In this document: one piece after another, positions 1 through 8,735 of the stretch
Layout: each line of letters starts with the position of its first letter
Numbering within the stretch: the stretch's first letter is position 1
NCBI GenBank assembly: GCA_005223375.1
Contig: RXOD01006220.1
Span: 1-10,920 of the forward strand
Direction of reading: 5' to 3'
DNA length: 10,920 bases
Origin: Amoebophrya sp. AT5.2
Lineage: Eukaryota > Sar > Dinophyceae > Syndiniales > Amoebophryaceae
The notes under the pieces: model-generated
What the model saw: the letters and a program-made list of their open reading frames with translations, nothing else
The model's database searches: none
Told to the model about the DNA's origin: nothing
Position numbers and translations under genes: made by a program

Positions 1-604
1 CTGCGCGCGCGTTGGCGGTCTATACTAATATAGCTTTCTGGTTGTGGTACCTCCCGTAACCGTGCCTCACAACTCCTCAGATACACATTAATCTCCGACT
101 GCAAGGATCCGGCACCGCTTTCGTGCCTATCCTTACCGGATTACATGAGATATACAAACATACAGTAGTCCTCTGCTCTCATCGTATACGTATTATTAAT
201 TTGTTTCTGCTCTCCGTCTCCCTGGCGCACTGCACGTCTTGGTCGTCCAGTACGACCTTCTCCTTCTTCGTTGTCTTCCTCGAACATTCCTGCACCAGCA
301 CCTCCACCTACGTCCGATAATTTTCCTCCGATTCGCTGTCACCGGCCCGGCCCGTGCGGATGTACGTCTAGCTCTTCCGTGGCAACGAACACGACGAAGA
401 TCATGGCGAAGGGCCAGCAACGCTTCAAATTGAGAGTTTGTCTTTTGTACTTTTTGTTGCGTCCCTCTGCAACTCGTCGGTCCTGCTCCTGCAGCGACCT
501 AAGCACCTTCCCACAAGACGACGGACAACTTTACTGCAGCTAGACACCAGGACCAGGAGCACGAGCAGGACGACAAGAACCTAACGGGAGCACGAGCAGG
601 ACAA
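1..604. other. Upstream region without a supported gene; probable 5' flank/5' UTR of the 605 gene
   Basis: I see no convincing coding region, tRNA or rRNA here. Several short frames occur (the longest plus-strand one spans 271-543), but they overlap each other and have no recognisable motif. The sequence is more mixed in composition than the coding regions, with pyrimidine-rich stretches around 165-230. In the frame of the downstream gene the last stop is TAA at 500-502, so the frame is open from 503, but the first ATG is at 605. A small inverted pair (GTTGTG at 41-46, CACAAC at 68-73) is too short to interpret. An upstream exon cannot be excluded. Confidence 0.5.
556..602 (+). repeat. 16-base direct repeat immediately upstream of the ATG at 605
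   Basis: The sequence GGAGCACGAGCAGGAC occurs exactly at 556-571 and again at 587-602, with 15 bases between the copies. The second copy ends two bases before the ATG. Related CAGGAxCAGGA wording also precedes the first copy. It may be a simple duplication in the leader. No known regulatory element is recognised. Confidence 0.7.
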
Positions 605-3600
605 ATGGGCGCCTCCTCATCAATGACATCACACACTAGAGCACCAGCAGGAATGATGAACAATTTCCACAACTACCTTCATCTTCTCTCCGTCTACTGC
701 CTTCTGTTATCGCCGAGCGGAGTAGAAGTGACACCTGCTGGTGCTGCGTCTTTGGGTTGTGAAGGGTTTCCAGCTGCGTCAAGTTCTAGCGGTGCCTACA
801 TTCACTTTCAACCCCACCTTCCGGCGCTTCCTTTGCAGCCGGGGCCACCGCCCTCCGCTCAACTTCCTCTGCTCCCCGCAGAAGAAAGCCATGAGCTTGG
901 TATACAGAGTCAGAGTGGGCGCGTCGGGGATCCGATAACATCGCCATACCCGCGGCTGCCACTTCCGTACGAGCAGGACTCAGCCTTGGGAGGAGGCGTC
1001 AGTGATGTTGCTCACGTCGACCACGCGGCGAAACCGGCGACCGCGGCCGCCCGGCGGCCTAGAAGAAGGACCTACGAGGAAGTGGCCTTGTTCGAGGTGT
1101 GCTCTGGCAACTTGCGGCGCCAGCGGGTCCCCCGCGGCGCAACTTTGCGCGACCTGGAGTATTTTTTGTTGCGAAAAGGCGAAGGCCGCCGATTTCCGGT
1201 CTTTCTCCTCTACAACTCCGCGAAGGAAGACTGGGAAATCGTGAATAACAAGGGCATGAAGGTAAGCCTCGGCATGTCCTTGCCGGAGGAAAAGGAAGAA
1301 GACGAGGGCGCGGGAGAGCAGGCGGTGGGGGACGGGGACGACAAAAGCCCTGCAGCAGGGCACAGTGCGTGCAGGATCTCTCGAGAAGCTTCTGGCGCAG
1401 GAGATGAAGATGGACGTTTTCCGATGCTTTCCACCGAGGCCGGCGCGTTCGGCGGGAGCACCTGTCCGAGCGGTACCATTACCAGCCGCAGCTCTTCGTC
1501 ACCGTCTCAGCAGCACGACGCGGTAGCAGAAGTACGCGACGAGGACCACGCCCATCAACGTGGGAAAGCGGAAGGAGGGAGGCCCCCGGCTCCGCTTCGA
1601 AGAGCATTACCTCTACTTAGCTCTACCAGCTTACTTTCTACTGAAGCCCAGTTGGGTGGTGCGGCGGGTGGAGGGGGCACGACGCCGGATGCCCCGGGGG
1701 AAGTTGATGTGTGGACTTCGTCCGCGTCGTTTTTGAACATCGAGATCGAGGACGGTCCTGGATTTCGTCGTGACAGTAGTGCTTTCTCCGGCATCCATAG
1801 CTGCTACTCGGACGAAAAGGAAAAGGAGTATGGCAGCGGGTGTAGTGGTTCCAGCACCGCGTCGGCGTCTACCGCGTCCGCGACGACGGCTCGTACAGGT
1901 CGGCGACGCCTATCTACTGGCTCTGCGTTTAGCAGTGCAGGAATATCGGGCTGTTCCAGCTGGGTTTCGTCATGTGGTGACAGCAGCTTCGCTGGGAGCC
2001 GTAGCATCCCGGCTCTGACCCGCCTGGCCAGCATGTCGGGACCGGGAGGGGATGAGTCGACATCTTCAGGAAAAACAAACCCCGTCGTCGACGATGCACG
2101 AGAAGTGTGCTCGAAAGAACCCGTGGCAGGTCGGCAGGGAGAAGGCGATGAAGAAGATGGGGAAGATGTTGCGCGACTACGTGGCGATCCTCGAAGACAG
2201 ATTGAACTTGCAGGTCCTCCTACGCGGTGCTGGTCAGGGGCGCCGATGATTGTGGCGACCAGTGGCGCGTTGAGCCTAGAATGTGTGGCCGAAGAAAAGC
2301 CGCACATTACGACGAACAAGACGGGGGTGCAGGAGCCGGGTGGAACACCGCAGGTGCACGTCTGCCAGTCAGGCACAGGTGAAGACAGTAGCTCCTACCT
2401 TACGGCCGGTGGTGCAGGCCGCAAGGAACGTTGTACTGCAAATAACGAGGAGGATGTGGAAACTCCTGCCACGGCAAAGGAGCAGAACGCACCTTTGCGG
2501 CAGAGCTGCAGACACGGCACCGTCTGGGCCAACCCGCATTTCGGGAACACGACTACACCAGAGTCGCACCTCCCCAGCGCACCCAAGCGCGTCCTATCCT
2601 GCACGCCAAGTCCTTCAGAGCATAATCTTGAACAAGAGCAGCAAGAGGTGCAAGACAGAATGCCAATGCTGAATTTGCAGATCTCCGCTGCGGCTCCTGT
2701 CGCGATCGAGGCGCCGAAGTCGGCGGGTACTACTAGTGCCGCGCGCGTGCTTGAAGAAGAAGATACTCTACGCGTGTTTGAAGATGGGGCTCGTGGATGC
2801 TACAACCCCTACCGTGAAAGCACCAGCAGGGTGATGCCATTCTCGCCTGTTGGCGCTGCAAGGAGCAAGAAAAAAAAACACGACGTTTTTTACTGGGGAA
2901 TACTGTGGAAAGAAGTGCCCACCAACTGGCACGTGTTCGCGCACCGCTTCGCAAACTACGGGGAGCTTTTTTCCGTATCGGCTAATGAAGAAGCGATGAC
3001 CACGAGCGGGCACCAAGGAGGACGTGCTGTCGCGCGGGGCAATGGCACGGGTCTTAGCTGCGGTGGGGGTGCCGTGTGTTCTGCTCGCAGTCGTATCTTC
3101 GACTTCTACCGGGACGATAGGGATGCATTCTCCTTCCCGCGTCTCCTCGTGAACGGAGTATACGCAGCGGCCCCCCCTGCGAGACCGATGCCATCGAATG
3201 ATCCTCCAGACCAAACACGATTTGTGGCATCCTCGGTTGCTGCCTCCACGATTGAGCTGTCGAAGTTCCGTTGCGCACACCAGCTGCGGCTGACCGGAAC
3301 TGTCCGGTTAGCTTGCGCGCCGTTTCTGCTCGCGCAACTCTTCACGGGGTATCAAGATCATCCCTCCTTTTTTCTTCGCAGGGTCATTAACGCCAATCAT
3401 CTGCCTCGCGGTCACGATCGGACTGTTGTTCACACGAACCCGGCTTGGCCGCTGTATGTCCCTGTGCCGCAGACTGCGGCGCAAAGCGAGGAACAGCGGG
3501 CGGCGGCCCGCGAGTGGTCCGACGACGAGTGGTCGTCGGAGGGTAAGAGCGACAGCGACGTCGAGGGCCCACGACCTGGTGACTTTCGTGCAGCTGAGGT

Positions 3601-3697
3601 GGACACCAGAATACCAGAGCGGGAAACACAAGAAAAAAGGTTCGCCGGACCGGTCACCTCTACTGTCGTGGTGGAAAAAATGGCAGATCGGTACTAG
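605..3697 (+). CDS. Large low-complexity hypothetical protein with N-terminal hydrophobic segment
   Basis: A 1030-codon open frame starts at ATG 605 and ends at TAG 3695-3697; I do not recognise the family. Residues about 17-50 contain a hydrophobic run (NYLHLLSVYCLLLS) followed by small residues, consistent with a signal peptide or anchor, perhaps starting at Met 17 or 18. Residues about 155-225 form a compact mixed alpha/beta-like block (around VALFEVCSGN, VPRGATLRDLEYFLL and FPVFLLYN), loosely like a beta-grasp fold, but this is only an impression. About 230-755 is Ser/Gly/Ala/Glu-rich low complexity. Order returns at about 759-790 (FYWGILWKEVP, WHVFAHRF) and continues to about 960, ending in an acidic tail with an EWSDDEWSSE motif. 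The frame includes a run of nine A (2870-2878) and donor-like GT sites at 1262, 3543 and 3691, so unrecognised introns are possible. The true 3' end is uncertain because a LINE follows directly. Confidence 0.7.
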   Translation: MGASSSMTSHTRAPAGMMNNFHNYLHLLSVYCLLLSPSGVEVTPAGAASLGCEGFPAASSSSGAYIHFQPHLPALPLQPGPPPSAQLPLLPAEESHELGIQSQSGRVGDPITSPYPRLPLPYEQDSALGGGVSDVAHVDHAAKPATAAARRPRRRTYEEVALFEVCSGNLRRQRVPRGATLRDLEYFLLRKGEGRRFPVFLLYNSAKEDWEIVNNKGMKVSLGMSLPEEKEEDEGAGEQAVGDGDDKSPAAGHSACRISREASGAGDEDGRFPMLSTEAGAFGGSTCPSGTITSRSSSSPSQQHDAVAEVRDEDHAHQRGKAEGGRPPAPLRRALPLLSSTSLLSTEAQLGGAAGGGGTTPDAPGEVDVWTSSASFLNIEIEDGPGFRRDSSAFSGIHSCYSDEKEKEYGSGCSGSSTASASTASATTARTGRRRLSTGSAFSSAGISGCSSWVSSCGDSSFAGSRSIPALTRLASMSGPGGDESTSSGKTNPVVDDAREVCSKEPVAGRQGEGDEEDGEDVARLRGDPRRQIELAGPPTRCWSGAPMIVATSGALSLECVAEEKPHITTNKTGVQEPGGTPQVHVCQSGTGEDSSSYLTAGGAGRKERCTANNEEDVETPATAKEQNAPLRQSCRHGTVWANPHFGNTTTPESHLPSAPKRVLSCTPSPSEHNLEQEQQEVQDRMPMLNLQISAAAPVAIEAPKSAGTTSAARVLEEEDTLRVFEDGARGCYNPYRESTSRVMPFSPVGAARSKKKKHDVFYWGILWKEVPTNWHVFAHRFANYGELFSVSANEEAMTTSGHQGGRAVARGNGTGLSCGGGAVCSARSRIFDFYRDDRDAFSFPRLLVNGVYAAAPPARPMPSNDPPDQTRFVASSVAASTIELSKFRCAHQLRLTGTVRLACAPFLLAQLFTGYQDHPSFFLRRVINANHLPRGHDRTVVHTNPAWPLYVPVPQTAAQSEEQRAAAREWSDDEWSSEGKSDSDVEGPRPGDFRAAEVDTRIPERETQEKRFAGPVTSTVVVEKMADRY
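1259..1267 (+). other. Consensus 5' splice-site-like sequence inside the 605 frame
   Basis: AAG|GTAAGC, with GT at 1262-1263, matches the general eukaryotic donor consensus very well. It lies at the end of the compact N-terminal block and just before low-complexity sequence. The reading frame stays open through it, so use as a donor is unproven. Confidence 0.3.
3518..3540. repeat. Perfect 9-bp inverted repeat with 5-base loop
   Basis: TCCGACGAC at 3518-3526 is the exact reverse complement of GTCGTCGGA at 3532-3540, with loop GAGTG. The same stretch contains a 9-base direct repeat, CGAGTGGTC at 3511-3519 and 3526-3534, encoding the EWSDDEWSSE tail motif. The hairpin is G+C-rich and should be stable as RNA. 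It probably arises from the short internal duplication rather than a dedicated function. Confidence 0.6.
3691..3692 (+). other. Candidate 5' splice site near the 3' end of the left frame
   Basis: The GT at 3691 (context GATCG|GTACTA) lies two codons before the TAG that ends the 605 frame. Splicing here would leave two bases of a codon (phase 2). The AG at 9035-9036 opens the right-hand frame with exactly the one missing base, giving a CGG codon and then continuous coding. The donor context is only moderate, so this is inference. Confidence 0.3.
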
Positions 3698-3794
3698 TAC
3701 TTTACCAGATTTTTTAATCCTTTCCACGAGCGAGTGCTGCGATGGTCGTGTTGAACTAACAGTCGCGCAAGTGCAAAAGGTGAAGAAAAAGGAG

Positions 3795-6700
3795 ATGACG
3801 TCGAGCGATGGTGGCTGGAGCGAATGTCGACGTGGAGGCCAGCCCGATGCAGCTGGTGAGCCAACGAACGAGGAGGGAATCAAGCCACGACTCAAGACCG
3901 CGTGCCATTATTATTCGACTTGTGTATGTGTTCCTGTTGTCGATCGAGAGAATGTGCAAATGTCTGTTGGTGCTAACACTAAGTCTAAGAGGAGTTCAAT
4001 GAGAGGTCGTGGCGCGGAAGGGGCGCTGTGCGGAGTATTGAAGTACTGCGTCCCCACGCCGAAGGCAGTCAAATTAATTGAAGAGCGGCCTGAAGCTGCT
4101 GCACGTGCTGCAATCGAATTAATAAAGTCAAAAGAAGAAATCCGCGCCGGCGATAGGGATGAAGCAGCCGCACCAACTACAACCTTCGGGGGAGCACCCA
4201 GCAAGACGCCCAGTCCCAACGAGGTGAGGAACGGATCCGGAGGCGAGCCCACCGCTGGAACAGCTAACGAGGGTGGAACCGGTAGTGATGATGGTGAAAG
4301 AGCCGGCGAAGGCGGAAATCAGGCAGGCGGGCGGGGAGGAGGAGGTGGACGACGTGACGATGTTGATCCCTATGGACTTCCGCCGGTGATGGTCACCGAG
4401 CCCGCGCCCGGACACGAACAGAAAGTGGTGATGACGGTAAACATGCGGGGTGCGCAGCCACATGATCGCCGAGTAGAATGGGTCAAAAAGATTGCCAAAC
4501 ATCGTGGAGCCGCGGCTGTACTGCTCTCGGAGTTCGCGACTTTTAAAAGGCCGGCGGGGTACAAGAAGTCAGGCATGAGCCTCGAGCAGGAGTTCGGCGC
4601 CGAGGGCGGCCCACTGTGGCGGGAGCCGAGGAGGCCAGTCGACCTTGGAGCGGAAGCCGACATGTCCGATTCTGGTGGCGAGGATGATGACGAAAAGGAA
4701 GTACAAGCTGCAGTAGCGCCGGAGATGGTCGACCCCTGGGCGACCACCAAGCCGAAAGTAATCAGGCGGGCCGGCCATATCATAGTATGGGGCTACGGCT
4801 CAGGGATCATGGTGCTGGATCCTTCACTGCGTGCGCAATTCGGGAGGAAGGTGCAGGGCAGCACGGGCGCGGCCGGCAGGCGCACCGAGAATCTGGCAGC
4901 GGCAGTTCGCACAAGGGTGAGGGTCACAGCGCTCTACTTAGACGAGGTGGTGATGGTGGCAGCCTACGCACCTACCGACAACTACACGCGAGAGGAGCAC
5001 GACAAGTTCGACACCAGCCTGGTCAAGACGCTGCGGGAGGTCAAGCGCAGGAAGTCCGAAAAGTGGACGCTGCGAGTGGTGGGCGGCGACTGGAACTGCC
5101 AGATTGGAAGGGACGAGTTTGGCGAGTCCCCGATACATGTGGGCGAGGCGGGGGCGAACAGTACCAACCCCAGGGGGCGCCACTTTGCGAGGGTGCTGAT
5201 GGGAAGCAATCTGGTAATGGTCAGCTCTAAGTTCCCCCTCCGCGATGGAGCGTACGCCACGCAGGACGGCGGTCACGAGCTCGATTTTTTCGTCACGACT
5301 GGGCCCTGTTTGCAAAAGTTTCGATCGTATCAGCGCATTGACATCAACGCGCCGGGTGGTACCGCGCGCGCGCCTAGGCGATTCGATCACCTAGCTATTG
5401 AAGTGGCAGTTGACGTGAAGTCCAAGCGGAGGCTAAAACAGGAGGGGGAGATTCGCAAACTCGCTACCATGGAGAATATGGACAATATCAGCGATGAGCT
5501 GCGCGCGCGCTTCAACTCCGATCTGCAGGAGCGGATAGCTAGGCAGGGCGACTCGTTTAGGCTCGAGGAGTTCCAGGACTACCTGGTCGAGTATCTCCCC
5601 GAGATGATGGACAAGCGCCGCAAGAGGTCGAGACGAGACATCCCCGACGCGGAGGGGCTAGCCGAAAACGCAAGCTGCCGCGCAAATATGTGGCGACTAT
5701 TTCGCGACATGAAAGCCAACGAGGAGGCCGCTAGCGGCGCCGGGGGTAAATCGCAGGTAACACCCGAAAAGGCCAGGGTCAAGTACGACGAGGTGGGCAA
5801 CACACCTCTCCGACCGGACCACGAGGAGTTGGAGATCGCTAGCGAGCTGCGCGGCCTCGTGCCTAAACTATCGCCAGAGGCGATCGAGGGGCTGGACAAG
5901 CCGGTAACGGCCGTCGAGCTTCGAACTGCGGTGCAGCGGCTTCGGTCGGGGGGGAGGGCTCGCGACGTTCATGGGCTCGGGCCCGACATGCTGATGCATT
6001 TCGACAGCAAATCCCTTGCGCTACTTACGGAGGTCTTGGTGAAGCAGCTGGCCGAAAGGAACATTGCCGAGCTGGAGGACAGGACGCACCTTTGCCGCGA
6101 CGTACCTCTGTACAAGGGGAAGGGAGATAGGGAGGACGCGGGGAACTACAGGTTCCTCGTTGTTTCTCCCATGCTTTTGAAGCTGGTCGTCAAGATAATG
6201 AGCGACAGGCTCTACCTTGCCTTAGAGGCCGCGGGATACTTTTCGGAGACCCAGTATGGCTTCCGGAAAAATCGTGGGTGCATCGACTCGCTGGCCTTGT
6301 TCAATCGCCTTAAGGAAGACATGGCACATTACCGATTTGATTCGGCACTAAGGATGACGATAGTGCTCGTCGACTTGCGCAAGGCGTTCCCTTCGTTGGA
6401 TTGGCGACTGGTGCAGGGTGTGATGCACCATTTAGGAGTTTCGGGAGCGAAATTATGGCAGGTGATGAACGCGTCGCACAGGTCGGCCAAGCACAGCTTC
6501 GGCGGCGAGCTGTTTGATCTTCGTCATGGGTGCAAGGAGGGGTGTCCGTCTAGCCCACTCATATTCATCACCGCCTTCACCGCAGTCATGCGGAAGTACG
6601 AGATCGAGATGGACCGACGTGCTAAGGAAAAGGGAGCGGCCCGCGGAGGGATACTCGTTAGGGCTGACAACGACGTCTGGCACTATCCTCGGGAAGACAA

Positions 6701-8717
6701 GATCTTTTCCTTGGTAAGGTGCGGCCACGACTCTAGGATGCACTTGGTGGACTTGCTTTTCGCCGATGACACGACTTTAATCGAGCCGATGGAGAGAGCG
6801 CGCCTGGCGGGGGTCCTTGAGCGGGACGCAGCGGCAAAGGCACAGGACAAGCCATTCGAGCACATAGACGCCACGGAGATCTTCGCGCGGGATATTTCCT
6901 CTCGCGGATTACGTGAAAACGTATCGAAGAGGGTGCAAGGGGACATAACGGGGATAGTTACTCGCAACTTGGGCGTGAGTACGGATCCGGACGAGGACGT
7001 GCGGCTGAAGGTGCTGAAGGCTTGGAAGGCTTACTGGACGCTTCGCAGCAGGGTCAGCGGCCTTGAGGGCATCACCAATTCCAGACGTGGAGAGCTTGTC
7101 ATCATCATGATCCGCAGCATTTTGCTATACGGGTTGCAGGCCCGAGCCGTCTCAGAAAGGGAGAGAAGGATCCTACACAGGGAGGAGAACAGGATCCTTG
7201 GGCAGATGATGGATGTCAAGTGGTGGGAGCGCCGGGCTTACGATATCCACTACAACGACCTTCGGCGGCGCGCGCGGGTGCCTCCTTTTCGTGCACACCT
7301 GCGGCACCTCCAGGCGAAATTCTTTGGCCACACCATGCGGGGACCGAGGAACAGCGCAACGCGAATCGCGATGATTGGCAAACTCCTGCCCAACGGGGTC
7401 GGCGACTACGATCTGAGCACTGACATCCTTCGCTCGGAAAAGAACGTGAAGCAGCTGGAACCGAGGAAAAGGATAATGCCTGGCGTCCTCGGCGATATCC
7501 TCAAGCACCTGCGGGAGGACTGCCGCATGCCCACGGAGTTGCTACACCTGCTTTTCGAGTCGGTCGAGGAGACCGGGGCGAGGCGGCCGGACTTGGATCA
7601 GCAGAAGCTCTACGCGAGGAACAAGGCAGCCTACTTCGCTTGCACACGACAGCGGTTCATTGCTGAAACGGCTAAGGACTGGGGGCGAGGGTGCGGGTGG
7701 ACTCGTGAATGGGCCGCAGATCAGTTGGCTGAAAAGTACTATGGCGACAAGAAGAACAAGAGACCCACCAGGGATCAGCTTCGAAGAGCAGCGATCGCAA
7801 ACGAGGACGACCCCGAGGAGATGATCAAGCAGCATTACAGACCTCCGAAGAACGGAGCGGAGGGAATGCTGAGGGGTGCCGAGTGCATCTGGTGTCGCAA
7901 GGTCGTGGATCCCGGGGCGGACGAGGAATCGCTGTTCTGCGAGCCAACGGAGCCGATGACGCTGTCGACGGCGATGCGTGCGCACCTAGCTGAAGACCAC
8001 CCAGTAGTCGGGATGGGGCCTCACTTTAGGGAGGAGCAGCAAGTGGCGCTGCGGGCCGCAAAGCAGAAGGATGCGGTCCGGAGCGAGGAGATCCGATGTA
8101 GGGTGATCAACGAACTAGCGGCAGAAGGGGGAGTGAGTGAGGTACAACAGAAGGGACCAAAGCGCCCCGGGCGGGTAACGTACGTCAACAAACTGCGGCG
8201 CCACATCTGCGACTTGTCCTTCACTACATCGGCCGGGGCGATGAAGCTACACATGGAAGATCACGGCCGCGACGACTTCACAAAGATTGGACAGCTGTGC
8301 ATCCCGCTCAAGGGATACGTCTACGACGAGGAACGCAAAGCGCGAAACGAGTACAGGCCTGAACATCACGCGATAAACAAGAGCACTGGGCAGTACTACT
8401 TTGGCAGCGACGCGCGGCTGTGGAGGATCGACGTTCCCGAATCGGCGCGGTACGTTGACCCTGACACCGGTGTGAAAAAGATTCGGTGCCGAATATGCCA
8501 GGACAAGTCCTTCCCCTACGACGACAATCTGCACAACCTACAGTCGAGGAGCCAGCGGGTCGGCAACATGCGGAGACACGAGGAGGCCCGCCGCAAGCGG
8601 AAGGAAGCAGCCGAAGCAGCTGCTGCAACCGCGGCTGCGAAGCGAAAGAAGCAGGCTGAAGAGGAAGGGAAAGCACCCAAACGCAGGAGGAGGGCTGCTG
8701 CTTTGAACAGCAGATGA
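3795..8717 (+). CDS. LINE polyprotein: APE endonuclease, reverse transcriptase, C-terminal zinc-finger-like clusters
   Basis: This protein would nick the target and copy element RNA by target-primed reverse transcription. The frame is open back to ATG 3426, but 3426-3697 overlaps the host frame; I chose ATG 3795 (G at -3), giving 1640 aa. ATG 3960 or 3999 are alternatives. Numbering from 3795: residues 1-210 are Gly/Glu-rich without motifs. Endonuclease about 210-540: Asn216 (VNMRG), Glu246 (LLSEF), Tyr391 (AYAPT), Asp432/Asn434 (GGDWN), Asp497 (LDFF), Asp531-His532 (FDH, where many LINEs have SDH). Reverse transcriptase about 760-1015: PLYKGKG, QYGFRKNRG, VDLRKAF (Asp860), GCPSSPLIF, FADD (Asp991-992). 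Then LLYG and FFGHTMRG. Cys/His clusters: C1364-C1367-H1397-H1402; C1472-H1486-H1490 (first Cys replaced by Arg); C1565-C1568-H1580-H1595. The C-terminus is Ala/Lys/Arg-rich with KRRRR, a likely nuclear-localisation or nucleic-acid-binding tail. Every catalytic position I can check is present. Confidence 0.9.
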   Translation: MTSSDGGWSECRRGGQPDAAGEPTNEEGIKPRLKTACHYYSTCVCVPVVDRENVQMSVGANTKSKRSSMRGRGAEGALCGVLKYCVPTPKAVKLIEERPEAAARAAIELIKSKEEIRAGDRDEAAAPTTTFGGAPSKTPSPNEVRNGSGGEPTAGTANEGGTGSDDGERAGEGGNQAGGRGGGGGRRDDVDPYGLPPVMVTEPAPGHEQKVVMTVNMRGAQPHDRRVEWVKKIAKHRGAAAVLLSEFATFKRPAGYKKSGMSLEQEFGAEGGPLWREPRRPVDLGAEADMSDSGGEDDDEKEVQAAVAPEMVDPWATTKPKVIRRAGHIIVWGYGSGIMVLDPSLRAQFGRKVQGSTGAAGRRTENLAAAVRTRVRVTALYLDEVVMVAAYAPTDNYTREEHDKFDTSLVKTLREVKRRKSEKWTLRVVGGDWNCQIGRDEFGESPIHVGEAGANSTNPRGRHFARVLMGSNLVMVSSKFPLRDGAYATQDGGHELDFFVTTGPCLQKFRSYQRIDINAPGGTARAPRRFDHLAIEVAVDVKSKRRLKQEGEIRKLATMENMDNISDELRARFNSDLQERIARQGDSFRLEEFQDYLVEYLPEMMDKRRKRSRRDIPDAEGLAENASCRANMWRLFRDMKANEEAASGAGGKSQVTPEKARVKYDEVGNTPLRPDHEELEIASELRGLVPKLSPEAIEGLDKPVTAVELRTAVQRLRSGGRARDVHGLGPDMLMHFDSKSLALLTEVLVKQLAERNIAELEDRTHLCRDVPLYKGKGDREDAGNYRFLVVSPMLLKLVVKIMSDRLYLALEAAGYFSETQYGFRKNRGCIDSLALFNRLKEDMAHYRFDSALRMTIVLVDLRKAFPSLDWRLVQGVMHHLGVSGAKLWQVMNASHRSAKHSFGGELFDLRHGCKEGCPSSPLIFITAFTAVMRKYEIEMDRRAKEKGAARGGILVRADNDVWHYPREDKIFSLVRCGHDSRMHLVDLLFADDTTLIEPMERARLAGVLERDAAAKAQDKPFEHIDATEIFARDISSRGLRENVSKRVQGDITGIVTRNLGVSTDPDEDVRLKVLKAWKAYWTLRSRVSGLEGITNSRRGELVIIMIRSILLYGLQARAVSERERRILHREENRILGQMMDVKWWERRAYDIHYNDLRRRARVPPFRAHLRHLQAKFFGHTMRGPRNSATRIAMIGKLLPNGVGDYDLSTDILRSEKNVKQLEPRKRIMPGVLGDILKHLREDCRMPTELLHLLFESVEETGARRPDLDQQKLYARNKAAYFACTRQRFIAETAKDWGRGCGWTREWAADQLAEKYYGDKKNKRPTRDQLRRAAIANEDDPEEMIKQHYRPPKNGAEGMLRGAECIWCRKVVDPGADEESLFCEPTEPMTLSTAMRAHLAEDHPVVGMGPHFREEQQVALRAAKQKDAVRSEEIRCRVINELAAEGGVSEVQQKGPKRPGRVTYVNKLRRHICDLSFTTSAGAMKLHMEDHGRDDFTKIGQLCIPLKGYVYDEERKARNEYRPEHHAINKSTGQYYFGSDARLWRIDVPESARYVDPDTGVKKIRCRICQDKSFPYDDNLHNLQSRSQRVGNMRRHEEARRKRKEAAEAAAATAAAKRKKQAEEEGKAPKRRRRAAALNSR

Positions 8718-8726
8718 CTTCTGAAA

Positions 8727-8732
8727 AATAAA
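8727..8732 (+). terminator. AATAAA poly(A)-signal-like hexamer
   Basis: AATAAA lies ten bases after the LINE stop codon. It may direct 3' end formation of the element transcript, or be chance in an A-rich stretch. The element ends in (ATC)n rather than poly(A), so a role in tail formation is not needed. Confidence 0.4.
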
Positions 8733-8735
8733 TCC

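Noticed and set aside
41..73. Inverted pair GTTGTG/CACAAC near the left edge
   Set aside because: Six base pairs with a 21-base gap is expected by chance.
271..543. Plus-strand 90-codon frame upstream of the 605 gene
   Set aside because: It overlaps other short frames, has no recognisable domain and ends before the repeat leader; an upstream exon or small uORF cannot be shown.
1804..2376. Minus-strand frame of 190 codons
   Set aside because: It lies wholly inside the 605 frame and is Ser/Pro/Arg-rich, as expected of an antisense shadow of Ser/Gly-rich coding.
2870..2878. Run of nine A in the 605 frame as a possible frameshift
   Set aside because: The frame stays open and ordered on both sides and the run encodes Lys residues, so no break is indicated; a sequencing length error would have to be checked in reads.
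3308..3895. Minus-strand frame of 195 codons over the host/LINE boundary
   Set aside because: It overlaps two plus-strand coding frames and shows no motif; most likely a shadow.
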